A stretch of 64,000 nucleotides of DNA from Bradyrhizobium yuanmingense (GTDB lineage: Bacteria; Pseudomonadota; Alphaproteobacteria; Rhizobiales; Xanthobacteraceae), in the NCBI RefSeq assembly GCF_029167105.1, contig NZ_JARFML010000036.1, forward strand, positions 16,739 through 80,738, in the 5' to 3' direction. Within the stretch, counting starts at the first letter, position 1. Each line of letters starts with the position of its first letter. The notes below the pieces were generated by a model. The model was given only the letters and a program-made list of their open reading frames with translations. It was not told the DNA's origin and did no database searches. Shown here piece after piece: positions 35,067-43,904 of this stretch. The translations under genes and the position numbers were made by a program.

Positions 35067-35156
35067 GACGTTTCCCTTTGGAGGCTCGCTTCGGAAGTAG
35101 TGGGGTCGGTAGGGCGGCGCTTCCGTCCCCCTCTCGTCGAGGATCGAACGGCGCGC

Positions 35157-35183
35157 TTAGCAATCGGGCTTTCCGAGTGCTAA
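35157..35183. promoter_or_regulatory. CIRCE operator (HrcA binding site)
   Basis: TTAGCAATC (35157-35165), nine-base spacer, GAGTGCTAA (35175-35183). The consensus is TTAGCACTC-N9-GAGTGCTAA, so there is a single mismatch. HrcA bound here would repress groESL until heat shock. It sits downstream of the promoter on the groES side, about 90 bp before the start. Confidence 0.9.
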
Positions 35184-35194
35184 TAGTGGGTCCG

Positions 35195-35223
35195 GAAATA
35201 TGGCTTGGCCGCGATCCTGTCAA
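35195..35223 (-). promoter_or_regulatory. groES promoter
   Basis: On the minus strand: TTGACA (35218-35223), 17-base spacer, TATTTC (35195-35200). Strong -35 and acceptable -10 for the housekeeping sigma factor. The CIRCE element overlaps the region just after the -10 box, a typical position for repression. Confidence 0.75.
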
Positions 35224-35379
35224 GCAAAGGTGGTTAAGCGATTGTTGAGGCGGATATAGGATGGTGGCATTGGAAACTCGCTCGGGGCGTCGGCGTAGAG
35301 AACGACGTCATTGCTCCGGCAGCGGTTTTGCGCTTGGCTGCGGGAGGGGTGCGGCCATGGTCTTGTTCGGGGGAATGCC

Positions 35380-35901
35380 ATGATCAGTTCGGCTCACGCG
35401 CGCTCGGTTGCCAATCTGGCGGCCGCCTCTTGTCTGGCGCTGCTGCTGGGCGCCTGCGGCGGCGGCTTCAACCTGCCGTCCCTCACGTCGTCCCCGCCGC
35501 CGCCCGAAGCCGAACCTGGCGTCGCTCCGGAAATGCCCGCCACCATCCGCGGCGACGAGATCGTCGGCCGCTGGGGCCTCGCCTCGTTCCAGAACCCGGC
35601 CGACCGCGCCCGCACCGAGAAGATGGCGCGCGAGCAATGCAGGAACCCCTACGTGATCACCGCCGGTTCCTCCGGCGGCGTGATCATGCATCTCGCCGAC
35701 CAGGCGACGCCGCAGGAGCTGCGGCTGAAGGGCTCGCCGAGCGGCAAGAACTACATCGGACCGGCCGGCCCGACCCCCGGCGACCAGGACCGCGAGATCG
35801 TCTCCTTCGACGGTCGCGTCATGATCACCCGCTTCATCGACAAGGACGCCGCCACCCGCTACGGCAACATGGTCTACGTGCGCTGCGCGCCGAGGGCTTA
35901 A
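35380..35901 (+). CDS. putative lipoprotein, 173 residues
   Basis: Starts at ATG 35380 with GGGGGAA upstream. A type II signal (MISSAHARSVANLAAASCLALLLGAC) ends in a good lipobox (L-L-G-A-C), so Cys is expected to be lipidated. The mature part is Gly/Pro-rich at first, then compact: IVGRWGLASFQN, CRNPYVITAGSSGGVIMHLADQ and VRC. An outer-membrane or periplasmic location is likely. No function assigned. Confidence 0.75.
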   Translation: MISSAHARSVANLAAASCLALLLGACGGGFNLPSLTSSPPPPEAEPGVAPEMPATIRGDEIVGRWGLASFQNPADRARTEKMAREQCRNPYVITAGSSGGVIMHLADQATPQELRLKGSPSGKNYIGPAGPTPGDQDREIVSFDGRVMITRFIDKDAATRYGNMVYVRCAPRA

Positions 35902-35917
35902 GGCGATCGTGCGACTT

Positions 35918-36076
35918 CCCCTCTCCCCCCTGTGGGAGAGGGTGGCTCGCCGCGAAGCGGCGAGACGGGTGAGGGGTCTCTCTCCCCACGTCTAACTCTC
36001 ATTGGAATGCGCGGAGAGATACCCCTCATCCGGCGCTTCGCGCCACCTTCTCCCACAACAAGGGGAGAAGGGGCAG
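35918..36076. repeat. two intergenic repeats (CTCTCCC... family)
   Basis: First unit: CTCTCCCCCCTGTGGGAGAG and GGCTCGCCGCGAAGCGGCGA palindromes; second unit: CCGGCGCTTCGCGCC and TTCTCCCACAACAAGGGGAG. Related sequence lies at 18935-19062. Together they fill most of the gap before the CheZ-like gene end. Confidence 0.7.
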
Positions 36077-36105
36077 TCTCTTTGCTGGGGGATAGAAATC
36101 AAAAA

Positions 36106-36128
36106 AACGCCGGCCTCAGGCCGGCGTT
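36106..36128 (-). terminator. intrinsic terminator of the CheZ-like gene
   Basis: On the minus strand: AACGCCGGCC-TGA-GGCCGGCGTT, followed by TTTTT. The perfect 10-bp stem lies 27 bp after the stop. Confidence 0.92.
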
Positions 36129-36154
36129 CTGCTTTGTCCGTATCCCGCGTCCGC

Positions 36155-36940
36155 TTAGTCGAACAGCGCGTCGATGTCGTCCTGCGAGGCGTGGCCGACG
36201 TCGCCGGCGAGCTTGGGGCCGTTGAGGAGCTTCTCGTCCTCGCTGCGGTTGTCGACCTGCGCGGGCACATGGGACTTGATCGCGTCGACGCCGCCCCAGA
36301 TCTCCATCATCGCGTTGATGTGCTGCTCGATGAACTTCATCGTGCCCATGACCTTGCTGATGCGCTGGCCGGTCAGGTCCTGGAAGTTGCAGGCTTCGAA
36401 GATCGAGATGACGCGTTCCTGAATGTCGTCGGCAAGGCGCTTCTGCTGATCGATCGAGTCCACCTTGGACATCGCGCTGGCGGCCTGGTCGATCGATTCC
36501 GCGGCTTCGAGGATCTGCTGGGTCGCCTGCTCGGTGCCGCCGACCACCGCGCCGAGCTCGCCGTTGACCTTGGCCATCTCGCCGCCGTCGAAGCTCTTGC
36601 CGTGCAGCGTCGCGATCTCGCGCTTGGTGCGGTCGATGGCGTCGTGGATGAGGTCGAGCTCGACCTTCAGCTTCTCGCACTGCTCGATCTGCGCCCGATA
36701 GGTCTCGAGCATGGTGCGCGCTTCGGCAAGCTCGTGCGCGGTCGAGGCGTCGATCGCCGCCATGGCAGCGCTGCCGGACAGCGGGGCCGCGACGATGCCC
36801 TTCGCCATCTGGGCCCGGATCGCGCGCAGCTCGGCCATGATCTCGCTATGCATCGGGGGCGCCTCTTCAGTTACGTCTATAATGGGCATCTCGCCAGCGA
36901 CGATATCTTCGACGCGAAAACGCTTGCGGTGAACAGCCAT
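36155..36940 (-). CDS. CheZ-like protein phosphatase
   Basis: 261 residues, mostly helical. The key CheZ motif is FEACNFQDLTGQRISKVMG, in which the Gln of FQDLTGQ is the catalytic residue that promotes dephosphorylation of CheY-P. The C-terminus QDDIDALFD matches the CheY-binding tail of CheZ. Other parts: an N-terminal basic region and a coiled-coil region RAQIEQCEKLKVELDLIHDAIDRTKREI. No chemotaxis genes are adjacent, so it may act on a different response regulator. Confidence 0.85.
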   Translation of the reverse strand: MAVHRKRFRVEDIVAGEMPIIDVTEEAPPMHSEIMAELRAIRAQMAKGIVAAPLSGSAAMAAIDASTAHELAEARTMLETYRAQIEQCEKLKVELDLIHDAIDRTKREIATLHGKSFDGGEMAKVNGELGAVVGGTEQATQQILEAAESIDQAASAMSKVDSIDQQKRLADDIQERVISIFEACNFQDLTGQRISKVMGTMKFIEQHINAMMEIWGGVDAIKSHVPAQVDNRSEDEKLLNGPKLAGDVGHASQDDIDALFD

Positions 36941-37256
36941 CAGGATACTCCCCCCACCTCACTCACGCGTCTTTGTAGACAGAAGCGATTTAACACGAAG
37001 TTCACAGCAGGAACTGCTGATCGGCCGCGCGCGACGCGGCGCAAAGAAGCGATTAACCATCGCCGCGCGGCGTTCATCGAAAATAAACGCTGATCGCCAA
37101 ATTGCAGGCGCGCTCGCGACGTGGTGAATCCAAATGCGCTGTCCGTTTACCAAACAAAACGGCTTTTGCTTTTTATTGACCACGTCGAAGAGCGCGGATC
37201 AGCCACCGGCTCTCCACGACGCATGTGATCTAGACGAAACAGTACAGAGTACGTCG
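36941..37256. other. 316-bp divergent gap between CheZ-like and L,D-transpeptidase genes
   Basis: No gene seen. The sequence is relatively AT-rich (TTGCTTTTTATTGACC at about 37167) and must include both promoters. No palindrome of note. Confidence 0.4.
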
Positions 37257-38087
37257 ATGTTCAAGAAAATGTCTGTCGCGCTGCTCGGCAGCGCTTGCAC
37301 CTTCATGGCCGGCGCCAACGACGCCAACGCCTTCGACAACAGCGTGCCGAACGATCCGCCCGCGGTGCTGTACCAGCCGCGCGTGCCGCCGGCGCCGGTG
37401 CGCGTGGCGTCCCATTCCAACATGGGCGGCGGCTTCATCGAATTCCTGTTCGGCGACGGCCCCGGCCGCGGCCCGGCCTACGCGCCGGAGCAGCCGGTGT
37501 ATCAGCAGCAGCCGGGCTATTACGACCAGCGGCGCCTGCCGCCGATGGGCGAGCCGCAGATGCAAGGTGGGTATCAACAAGGCGGATATCAGCAGGGCGC
37601 GTCTCTCCAGCAGGAGGCGGTCGATCCCCGGCAGCGTCCGTTCGATCCGAAATTCGAGAAACAACTCGTTGACTATAGCGGCAAGGAAAGTCCCGGCACG
37701 ATCGTGGTCGATACGCCGAACAAGTTCCTCTATCTCGTCGAGGGCAACGGCCGGGCATTGCGCTACGGCATCGGCGTCGGCCGTCCCGGCTTCACCTGGT
37801 CCGGCGTGAAATCGATCACCGCCAAGCGCGAATGGCCGGACTGGACGCCGCCGGCGGAAATGCTCGCGCGCCGGCCCGATCTTCCCAGACACATGGAAGG
37901 CGGCCCGGAAAATCCGCTCGGTGCCCGTGCGATGTACCTGGGATCGACGCTCTATCGCATCCATGGCTCCAACGAGCCCTGGACCATCGGCACCAACGTC
38001 TCCTCCGGCTGCATCCGCATGCGCAACGAGGACGTCATCGACCTCTACGGCCGCGTCAACGTCGGCACCAAGGTCGTCGTGATGTGA
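37257..38087 (+). CDS. L,D-transpeptidase (YkuD domain)
   Basis: 276 residues. A short signal-like start (MFKKMSVALLGSACTFMAGANDANA) is followed by a Pro/Gln/Tyr-rich linker (residues 35-120) and a YkuD domain from about 147 to the end. Catalytic residues are His236 (YRIHGS) and Cys252 (SSGCIRM). It makes 3-3 or lipoprotein cross-links in peptidoglycan and is resistant to most beta-lactams. Typical of rhizobial cell walls. The QGGYQQGGYQQGA repeat is variable in homologues. Confidence 0.93.
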   Translation: MFKKMSVALLGSACTFMAGANDANAFDNSVPNDPPAVLYQPRVPPAPVRVASHSNMGGGFIEFLFGDGPGRGPAYAPEQPVYQQQPGYYDQRRLPPMGEPQMQGGYQQGGYQQGASLQQEAVDPRQRPFDPKFEKQLVDYSGKESPGTIVVDTPNKFLYLVEGNGRALRYGIGVGRPGFTWSGVKSITAKREWPDWTPPAEMLARRPDLPRHMEGGPENPLGARAMYLGSTLYRIHGSNEPWTIGTNVSSGCIRMRNEDVIDLYGRVNVGTKVVVM

Positions 38088-38190
38088 AGCGTCATGCGTG
38101 CGATGGAGCGATGAAATCCGCGTGCCGCGTCGGCTCGAACTGCGCGGCATCGAAGGGGGCGTTGCCGCTGCCGAACGCCAGCCTGAATGG

Positions 38191-38412
38191 TCACGTCTGC
38201 TGACTGTGCTTCGACCCAGGACGAGGGACAGCGGAGCGGCGACGACGAGTTGATGAAGCCGAATGCGGTGCGCGAGCCGAGCGCTTCAACCACCGCACCG
38301 ACAGCTCTGCCTTCCTGAGGCGCTCGTGCAGTCCCTCCAACTCGTACAGTTCGGTGATGAGATGGGTTGTGACGTCGCTCAGGTTCGCGATGCGCTGTTG
38401 AAGTGGGCTCAT
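38191..38412 (-). CDS. small hypothetical protein, 73 residues
   Basis: ATG at 38410-38412 with GGGAG at eight bases. Starts MSPLQQRIANLSDVTTHLITELYELEGLHERLRKAEL, a helical segment that looks like a coiled coil; the rest is basic and low complexity. This N-terminus is like small hypotheticals in Bradyrhizobium. Confidence is moderate because no homologue check was possible. Confidence 0.5.
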   Translation of the reverse strand: MSPLQQRIANLSDVTTHLITELYELEGLHERLRKAELSVRWLKRSARAPHSASSTRRRRSAVPRPGSKHSQQT

Positions 38413-38713
38413 TCTTGAAACTCCCGACTGTAGCCAAGAGAGGCAGCCACGGCGTGTGGCATAAGCAACGTGTTCTTCCAGTTGAACACCCATGTCCAAA
38501 TTTGGAAATCCGGGAGTCTACGGCGGCGTGTGTTGGCGGGCGATTTCGCTCTGTATGGTGAAGGTGCACGGTGCTGTCCGACGGCGCATGCACTAGTCAT
38601 ATTATATCGAATGGCCTCGTGGCGTGTGGTCGGAGAGCAGACGCCCATTGAGCTCTGCTGGAAAGAAATCGGCCGCCCGGAGGCGGCCGTTCCACATCTG
38701 TCGGTCGAATAGC
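38413..38713. other. 301-bp stretch with a terminator-like hairpin
   Basis: Holds a perfect 8-bp hairpin CGGCCGCC / GGCGGCCG at 38670-38689, followed on the minus strand by ATTTCTTT, which probably ends the DUF2076 transcript. The remainder, moderately AT-rich, shows no gene that I can support. Confidence 0.5.
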
Positions 38714-39541
38714 CTACGCGTAATCGCTGCCGCCATCGTCATCGCCGCCGAAGTCACTGTCGTCGGCCGCCGTGTCGAAGCTGTCGTCTCGATGATCGCC
38801 GTAGTTCTGGTCGTTGTTGTCGCGCTCGTTCGACGCCTGGTCGAAGAAGCCGTGACGGGACTCCCGGTTCGAGCCGATATCGTCGAGGCCGGCATCGCGC
38901 GCGAGCGAGCCGCCGGGCTGATCGCCGCTGCCGCCCCAGGGACTTCCACCAGCACTGCGGTCACCGAAGGCGCTACTGTCGCCAAAAGCCTGCTGGTGCG
39001 ATCCGCCCATCATGCCGCGGATGCTCGAGAGCAGCAGCGAGCCGCCCACGACGCCGGCCGCGGCCGCCGCCGCCGTGCCGAGGAACGAGCCGCCACCGCC
39101 GACCGGCGGAGCGCCGTAGCCCTGGCCCTGGCCATAGGCCTGTCCATAAGGCGGAGGAGCGCCGTAGCCCGGCTGGCCTTGCGGCATCGCCTGTCCGGTA
39201 TTCCAAGCCGGCCGCTGCTCACGCTGCGGCACATTCGGCACCGAACCGCGGGACGGGCCGCCGCCAAACCCAAACAATGTGTCGCGCATGGTGTCGAGGA
39301 AGCCACCGGACTGCGCCTGTTCGGGCGCATGGGCCGCTTCCAGCTCCTGGATGCGGGCATCGGCGCGTTTCAGCGCCTCGTCCTGCACCAGCGTGGTCTG
39401 CACCAGCGCGTAGACGGCGCCCGGCGCCTTGCGCAGGCCGTCGGAGATCGCGGCGACCGCATCGGGATCGCGGGGTGCATTTTCCAGCTTAGAAAGCCGG
39501 TCAAAAAGGTCGTCGACGAGCTGGCGTTCCTGCGGCGTCAT
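38714..39541 (-). CDS. DUF2076 domain protein
   Basis: 275 residues from an ATG preceded by AAGGAGA. The N-terminal MTPQERQLVDDLFDRLSKLENAPRDPDA is the DUF2076 hallmark. The middle is Gly/Pro/Gln-rich (YGQAYGQGQGYG), then comes a hydrophobic segment FLGTAAAAAAGVVGGSLLLSSI that could span the membrane. The acidic C-terminus (DDSDFGGDDDGGSDYA) is typical. A periplasmic or membrane ligand-binding role has been proposed for the family; unproven. Confidence 0.9.
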   Translation of the reverse strand: MTPQERQLVDDLFDRLSKLENAPRDPDAVAAISDGLRKAPGAVYALVQTTLVQDEALKRADARIQELEAAHAPEQAQSGGFLDTMRDTLFGFGGGPSRGSVPNVPQREQRPAWNTGQAMPQGQPGYGAPPPYGQAYGQGQGYGAPPVGGGGSFLGTAAAAAAGVVGGSLLLSSIRGMMGGSHQQAFGDSSAFGDRSAGGSPWGGSGDQPGGSLARDAGLDDIGSNRESRHGFFDQASNERDNNDQNYGDHRDDSFDTAADDSDFGGDDDGGSDYA

Positions 39542-39664
39542 GATCTGTCTCCTTCGCGCAAAACCAAGCGCGAAGGGGATGTAGGGTTCCATTATGGCCC
39601 CAACAGTGCCGGCCGGATTAAATTTCGGTATGCGACAAGCTGCCTCTGGGCCGCTTTTCGCCGT

Positions 39665-40510
39665 TCACTCCAGTGTCACGTTGCTATCCGCCAACAGGCG
39701 CGCGAAGGCATCGCCCGCGAGATAGGCGTGCTCGCGCTCGCGCACGTCGGTCATCGGATCGAGGCCGCCGAGGACATCGTCGACGAAGCCGGGATGGCAC
39801 ATCACGAGGCCGCCGTCGGGAAGGCCGTCCAGGAATTGCCGCATCAGCACGCCGAAATCGGCGGCGCGCGTGAAATCATAGGCGCCGGCGAAGCCGGGGT
39901 TGAAGCTGAGGCCGGCGCTGCCGGCGCGGCGGCGGAATTGCACGCTGAGACCATCTAGCAGCAGCGCCTTCGGTGAGGCCAGCCGCTGCCGCAGCGGAAG
40001 GTCGCGGCCGCCCTGGCGCACCCAGGCATTCGGCGCAGCCTCGACCACCGCATCGACGAAGCCGTCGCGCACCTGCGGATAGAGCTGCACATGCTGGTGG
40101 CCGTCGACGAAGTCGGGAGCGCGTCCGAACGCGTCCATGAAGGCGGCCAGCTGCGCCTTCACCTCGTTGCGGATGAATTCACGGTCGAGCCGCCGCAAAA
40201 GTCCGGCGCGCAGCAGTTTTGGAAAGGCCAAGAACATGTCGCCGTCCAAGGGGCGGAAATGCATGGTGAGCGGCCGGAACGGCGCCGACAACGTCACGTG
40301 CAATCCGATCGCGCATCGCGGGCTTTGCGTTGCCGAAGCCTGCAGCGCCTCGACGTCGCTGCGCGCGATCGCGGGCCCCACCATCATCACCGACGTCGCA
40401 TTGAGGCGGCCGCGTTCGATCAGGTCGCGGATGGCGTGGTTGACGCCCGGGCTGATGCCGTAATCGTCGGCGCAGAGCCAGATCCGCCGCGGGCTCGCGG
40501 CCACGCTCAT
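39665..40510 (-). CDS. ChbG/HpnK family carbohydrate deacetylase
   Basis: 281 residues. WLCADDYGISPGVNHAIRDLIERGRLNATSVM gives the metal Asp pair, IGLHVTL a metal His, and VDGHQHVQLYPQ the HQH motif of YdjC/ChbG-type de-N-acetylases. They remove acetyl groups from oligosaccharides or hopanoid head groups (HpnK). Its ATG overlaps the stop of the upstream GT2 gene (ATGA), so the two may act in sequence on a lipid-linked sugar. Confidence 0.9.
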   Translation of the reverse strand: MSVAASPRRIWLCADDYGISPGVNHAIRDLIERGRLNATSVMMVGPAIARSDVEALQASATQSPRCAIGLHVTLSAPFRPLTMHFRPLDGDMFLAFPKLLRAGLLRRLDREFIRNEVKAQLAAFMDAFGRAPDFVDGHQHVQLYPQVRDGFVDAVVEAAPNAWVRQGGRDLPLRQRLASPKALLLDGLSVQFRRRAGSAGLSFNPGFAGAYDFTRAADFGVLMRQFLDGLPDGGLVMCHPGFVDDVLGGLDPMTDVREREHAYLAGDAFARLLADSNVTLE

Positions 40511-41544
40511 TCGGCTGCCGTCCTGCTCGCGGCCTCATCGGCTTCGAAATGCTTCTCGCTGTGCTCGGCGACGAAGTAGATCGGACGCGCCTTCAGCTCG
40601 GAGAGGATCTTGCCGATATATTCGCCGACGATGCCGATCATGATGAGCTGCACGCCACCGATCGTCATTAGGCCGATCACGAGCGAGGGATAGCCGGGCA
40701 CCTGCTTGCCGGTCGTCAACACTTCCCAGAGGATCGACAGGCCGAACAGGAAGGCGCCGCCGGCGAGAATGACGCCGAGCAGGCTGGCGAAGCGCAACGG
40801 CGCCACTGAAAAGGACGTCAGGCCCTCGATCGACAGGCCGAGCAGGCTCGCGGCGTTGAAGGTGGTGACGCCATGGGCACGCGCTGCGGGCTCGTAGTCG
40901 ACGCGGATCTGGCGGAAACCGATCCAGCTGGCGAGGCCCTTGAAGAAGCGGTTGCGCTCCGGCAGCTGCCTCAGCGCCGCGACCGCGCGCGGCGACAGCA
41001 GGCGGAAATCGCCGGCGTCCTCCGGAATCTTCTGGCGGGCGCCCCAATTGATCAGCGCGTAGAAGCCGTGCACCGCGACCCGGCGCAGGAATGGCTCGTT
41101 GTCGCGATGCGCCTTGGCGGTGTAGACGACGTCATAGCCGTCATCGATCCAGTGCCGCACCAGCTGTTCGACCAGCGCCGGCGGATGCTGGCCGTCGCCG
41201 TCCATGAACATCACCGCGCCGAGGCGGGCATGGTCGAGGCCCGCCATCAGCGCGGCCTCCTTGCCGAAGTTGCGCGACAGCGACACCACCTGAACGTCGA
41301 TGGCGTCGGCCGGCAATGACCGCGCGATCGACAGCGTCGCATCCTTGCTGCCGTCGTCGACATAGACGACCTCGCAAGACAGGCGATAGCGCTGCCGCAG
41401 GGTCTTGGCGAGCTCGCAGATGCGCTGGTGCAGAGCGGTGAGGCCCGCCGCCTCGTTGTAGACGGGAATGACGATCGACAGCCCCTTCGCGGCTGCGCTG
41501 GCTGCGGTGGTCGTCATGCCGGATACGTCAGAGCCCAGCGTCAT
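40507..41544 (-). CDS. GT2 family glycosyltransferase (DPM1/ArnC-like)
   Basis: 345 residues. The catalytic domain starts SIVIPVYNEAAGL, with DDGSKD and MDGDGQHPPAL (the DxD metal site). Two C-terminal membrane helices (LGVILAGGAFLFGLSILWEVL; LVIGLMTIGGVQLIMIGIVGEYIG) place it in the polyprenyl-phosphate glycosyltransferase group. It probably transfers a sugar to undecaprenyl phosphate at the inner membrane. Coupled to the ChbG-type deacetylase gene by a 4-bp overlap. The start could also be an ATG nine codons later. Confidence 0.93.
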   Translation of the reverse strand: MTLGSDVSGMTTTAASAAAKGLSIVIPVYNEAAGLTALHQRICELAKTLRQRYRLSCEVVYVDDGSKDATLSIARSLPADAIDVQVVSLSRNFGKEAALMAGLDHARLGAVMFMDGDGQHPPALVEQLVRHWIDDGYDVVYTAKAHRDNEPFLRRVAVHGFYALINWGARQKIPEDAGDFRLLSPRAVAALRQLPERNRFFKGLASWIGFRQIRVDYEPAARAHGVTTFNAASLLGLSIEGLTSFSVAPLRFASLLGVILAGGAFLFGLSILWEVLTTGKQVPGYPSLVIGLMTIGGVQLIMIGIVGEYIGKILSELKARPIYFVAEHSEKHFEADEAASRTAAE

Positions 41545-41641
41545 CGATCAAGGTTCCAGAGGTGTTTAGGTCTTCTCAACAGCATATGGTAGCAGCCGTT
41601 TGCTGTCGCTACGCTGAACGGGCTGCGCGAAAACTTCGGGT

Positions 41642-42619
41642 TCACCGCTGCAGGAACGCCTCGAGCTTGGCGAACAGCGGGTTCTCCCGGTCGAACACGT
41701 AGTCGAGCGAGACCACCGAGACGGTCTCTGCGCCATGCTCGCGCAGGAAGCTCGCCAGCGCGTAGAGCTGCCCCGGTGGGCAGTGCAGGGTCAGCATGCC
41801 TGACGAAGTCGGGCCGCCGAACGGGGCCTCCACGCCGAACCGGCTGTGGGCTTCGCCGAGCAGGGCGGCATCGCATTGCCGGAAGCGGGTGCGGACTTCG
41901 CGGTACTTGTTGGCCCGCGCCCGTGCTGCGATGTGATCGAGGATGACACGCGCCGTCTCGCGCGCCTGCGGCGACCAGTCGGCCTCCTTGGCGGCCACCA
42001 GATTGGCCTGGCTGCGCAGGATCACGCCGTCATCGAGCACCCGCAGGCCGTTGGCCGCAAGCGTCGCGCCGGTCGTGGTGATGTCGACGATCAGCTCGGC
42101 GCTGCCGGCCGCCGGCGCGCCTTCGGTGGCGCCGGCGCTTTCGACGATGCGGTAATCGCTGATGCCGTGGGCCTGGAAGAAGCCGCGGGTGAGGTTGACG
42201 AACTTGGTCGCCACTCGCATCCGCATGTGATGCTGCTCGCGGAAGCCGGTGGTGACGTCGTCGAGGTCGGCCATGGTGCGGACGTCGATCCAGGCCTGCG
42301 GCACGGCGACGACGACGTCGGCATAGCCGAAGCCGAGCCCGTCGATCAGCGACACGCGCTTGTCGGCATCGGCGATGTTCTCGCGCACGAGATCTTCGCC
42401 GGTGACGCCGAGATGAGCAAGGCCGCGGGACAATTGCGAGGCGATCTCGCTCGCCGAGAGATAGGCGACCTCGACATTGTCGAGCCCTGCGATGGTGCCG
42501 CGGTAGTCGCGGGCGCCGCCGGCCTTCGACAGTTTGAGGCCGGCACGGGCAAAGAAGGCCTCGGTGTTTTCCTGCAGGCGGCCCTTGGAGGGAACGGCCA
42601 GAACGAATGGCGCGCTCAT
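41642..42619 (-). CDS. hisG: ATP phosphoribosyltransferase HisG
   Basis: 325 residues. Catalyses ATP + PRPP to phosphoribosyl-ATP, the first step of histidine synthesis. Start PFVLAVPSKGRLQENTEAFF; PRPP region with ELIVDITTTGATLAANGL. The length and the C-terminal section (after RFRQCDAAL, about residues 250-325) make it long compared with the short-form HisG that needs HisZ, even though hisZ is adjacent with a 3-bp gap. Operon hisZ-hisG. Confidence 0.96.
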   Translation of the reverse strand: MSAPFVLAVPSKGRLQENTEAFFARAGLKLSKAGGARDYRGTIAGLDNVEVAYLSASEIASQLSRGLAHLGVTGEDLVRENIADADKRVSLIDGLGFGYADVVVAVPQAWIDVRTMADLDDVTTGFREQHHMRMRVATKFVNLTRGFFQAHGISDYRIVESAGATEGAPAAGSAELIVDITTTGATLAANGLRVLDDGVILRSQANLVAAKEADWSPQARETARVILDHIAARARANKYREVRTRFRQCDAALLGEAHSRFGVEAPFGGPTSSGMLTLHCPPGQLYALASFLREHGAETVSVVSLDYVFDRENPLFAKLEAFLQR

Positions 42620-42622
42620 GAC

Positions 42623-43774
42623 TTAAGCTCCCACCTTGCGGCCGATCCGGTTCAGCGCGTCCACCCAGACCGAGAAGCCGACCGCGGGAATCGGCTCAGC
42701 TGATCCGAGCTGGGTCATCAGCCCGTCATAGCGGCCGCCGGCGACCAGCGGCTCGGCGCCGTTGCCGCTGTGATGCAGCTCGAACTCGAAGCCGGTGTAA
42801 TAATCGAGTCCGCGCCCGAACGCGGTCGAGAAACGGGTCTGCTTCACGTCGATGCCGCGCGCGGCCATGAAGCCGACCCGGCTTTCGAACTGATCGATCG
42901 CAGATGCGAGATCGAGCTTCGCGTCCGTCGTGAGTGCGCGCAGCTCGGCGATGGCATCGTCCGGATTGCCCGATATCGACAGGAAGCGCTTGAGCACGGC
43001 GATCGCCTCGCGCGGCAGCGCGCCGCCCTTCAGCGTCGATTGCTCGAGGAAGCGGTCGGCGATCTCGGCCGTGGTGCGGCCGCCGACATTGGTGGTGCCG
43101 GCGATCGACATCAGATCCGTGACGAAGGCGAGCGCCGCCTTGCGGTCGGAGCCGGCAAGGGCCGCCAGCACGCCCTCATACTCGCTGCGCGTCGCGGTGG
43201 TCGCGGCCGTCAGCCGCTCCAGATCCTGCTCCAGGCTGATCTTGCGGTTGAAATCCTTGACCAGGCGGCGGCGCCAGACCGGATAGAGGTTGAGGGCGTC
43301 GAGCAGCGCATTGAACAAGGCGACATCGCCGGTGCGGATCTCGACGTCGCGGACGCCGAAGGCGGCCGTCGCCTCCAGCCCCAGCGCCAGCATCTCGGCA
43401 TCAGCCGCGGCGCGGTCCTGACGGGCGAACGATTCGATGCCGGCCTGGAGGAATTCACGGGCTTGGCCGCTGCGGTAGCGGAATACCGGACCGAGATAGC
43501 TGAACCCCGCCGGCTGGCCGGCGCGCCCCGAGGCCAGATAGTCGCGCGCGACAGGAATGGTCAGGTCCGGGCGCAGGCAGAGCTCCTCGCCGGAGAGGTC
43601 GGTGGTCAGATACAGGCTCTTGCGGATGTCCTCGCCGGACAGGTCCAGAAACGGCTCGGCCGGTTGCAGGATGGCGGGCTCGGCCCTGACATAGCCGGCC
43701 TGCGCAAACGACAAGAGCAGCGTATCCGCCCAGGCGGCGGAGCCGGCAGCATTTGAGGTGGCAGTCGCGGTCAT
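42623..43774 (-). CDS. hisZ: ATP phosphoribosyltransferase regulatory subunit HisZ
   Basis: 383 residues, a histidyl-tRNA-synthetase-like protein that lacks aminoacylation and supports HisG activity and feedback. Class-II motif elements: YLTTDLSGEELCLRPDLTIPVARDYL (motif 2-like start), FSYLGPVFRYRSGQ, and FGRGLDYYTGFEFELHH. The start is at an ATG 95 codons inside a longer open frame, chosen because only from there does homology begin. Followed by hisG with a 3-bp gap. Confidence 0.95.
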   Translation of the reverse strand: MTATATSNAAGSAAWADTLLLSFAQAGYVRAEPAILQPAEPFLDLSGEDIRKSLYLTTDLSGEELCLRPDLTIPVARDYLASGRAGQPAGFSYLGPVFRYRSGQAREFLQAGIESFARQDRAAADAEMLALGLEATAAFGVRDVEIRTGDVALFNALLDALNLYPVWRRRLVKDFNRKISLEQDLERLTAATTATRSEYEGVLAALAGSDRKAALAFVTDLMSIAGTTNVGGRTTAEIADRFLEQSTLKGGALPREAIAVLKRFLSISGNPDDAIAELRALTTDAKLDLASAIDQFESRVGFMAARGIDVKQTRFSTAFGRGLDYYTGFEFELHHSGNGAEPLVAGGRYDGLMTQLGSAEPIPAVGFSVWVDALNRIGRKVGA

Positions 43775-43904
43775 CTCAGGGGTCCATCGTCCCGGCGGAA
43801 CCGGGCAGGCAAGGGGAGGCGAATTGGCGCAGCCCTTAGCATGGCCCGACAGCGGTTTCGACCTCCAAAGGATCAATCGCTTAACGGGTGGGCAATGCGC
43901 AGGA

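Noticed and set aside
38045..38593. 182-codon minus-strand frame next to the L,D-transpeptidase
   Set aside because: No ribosome-binding site and no domain; the 73-codon frame at 38191-38412 has a better start and a helical N-terminus.
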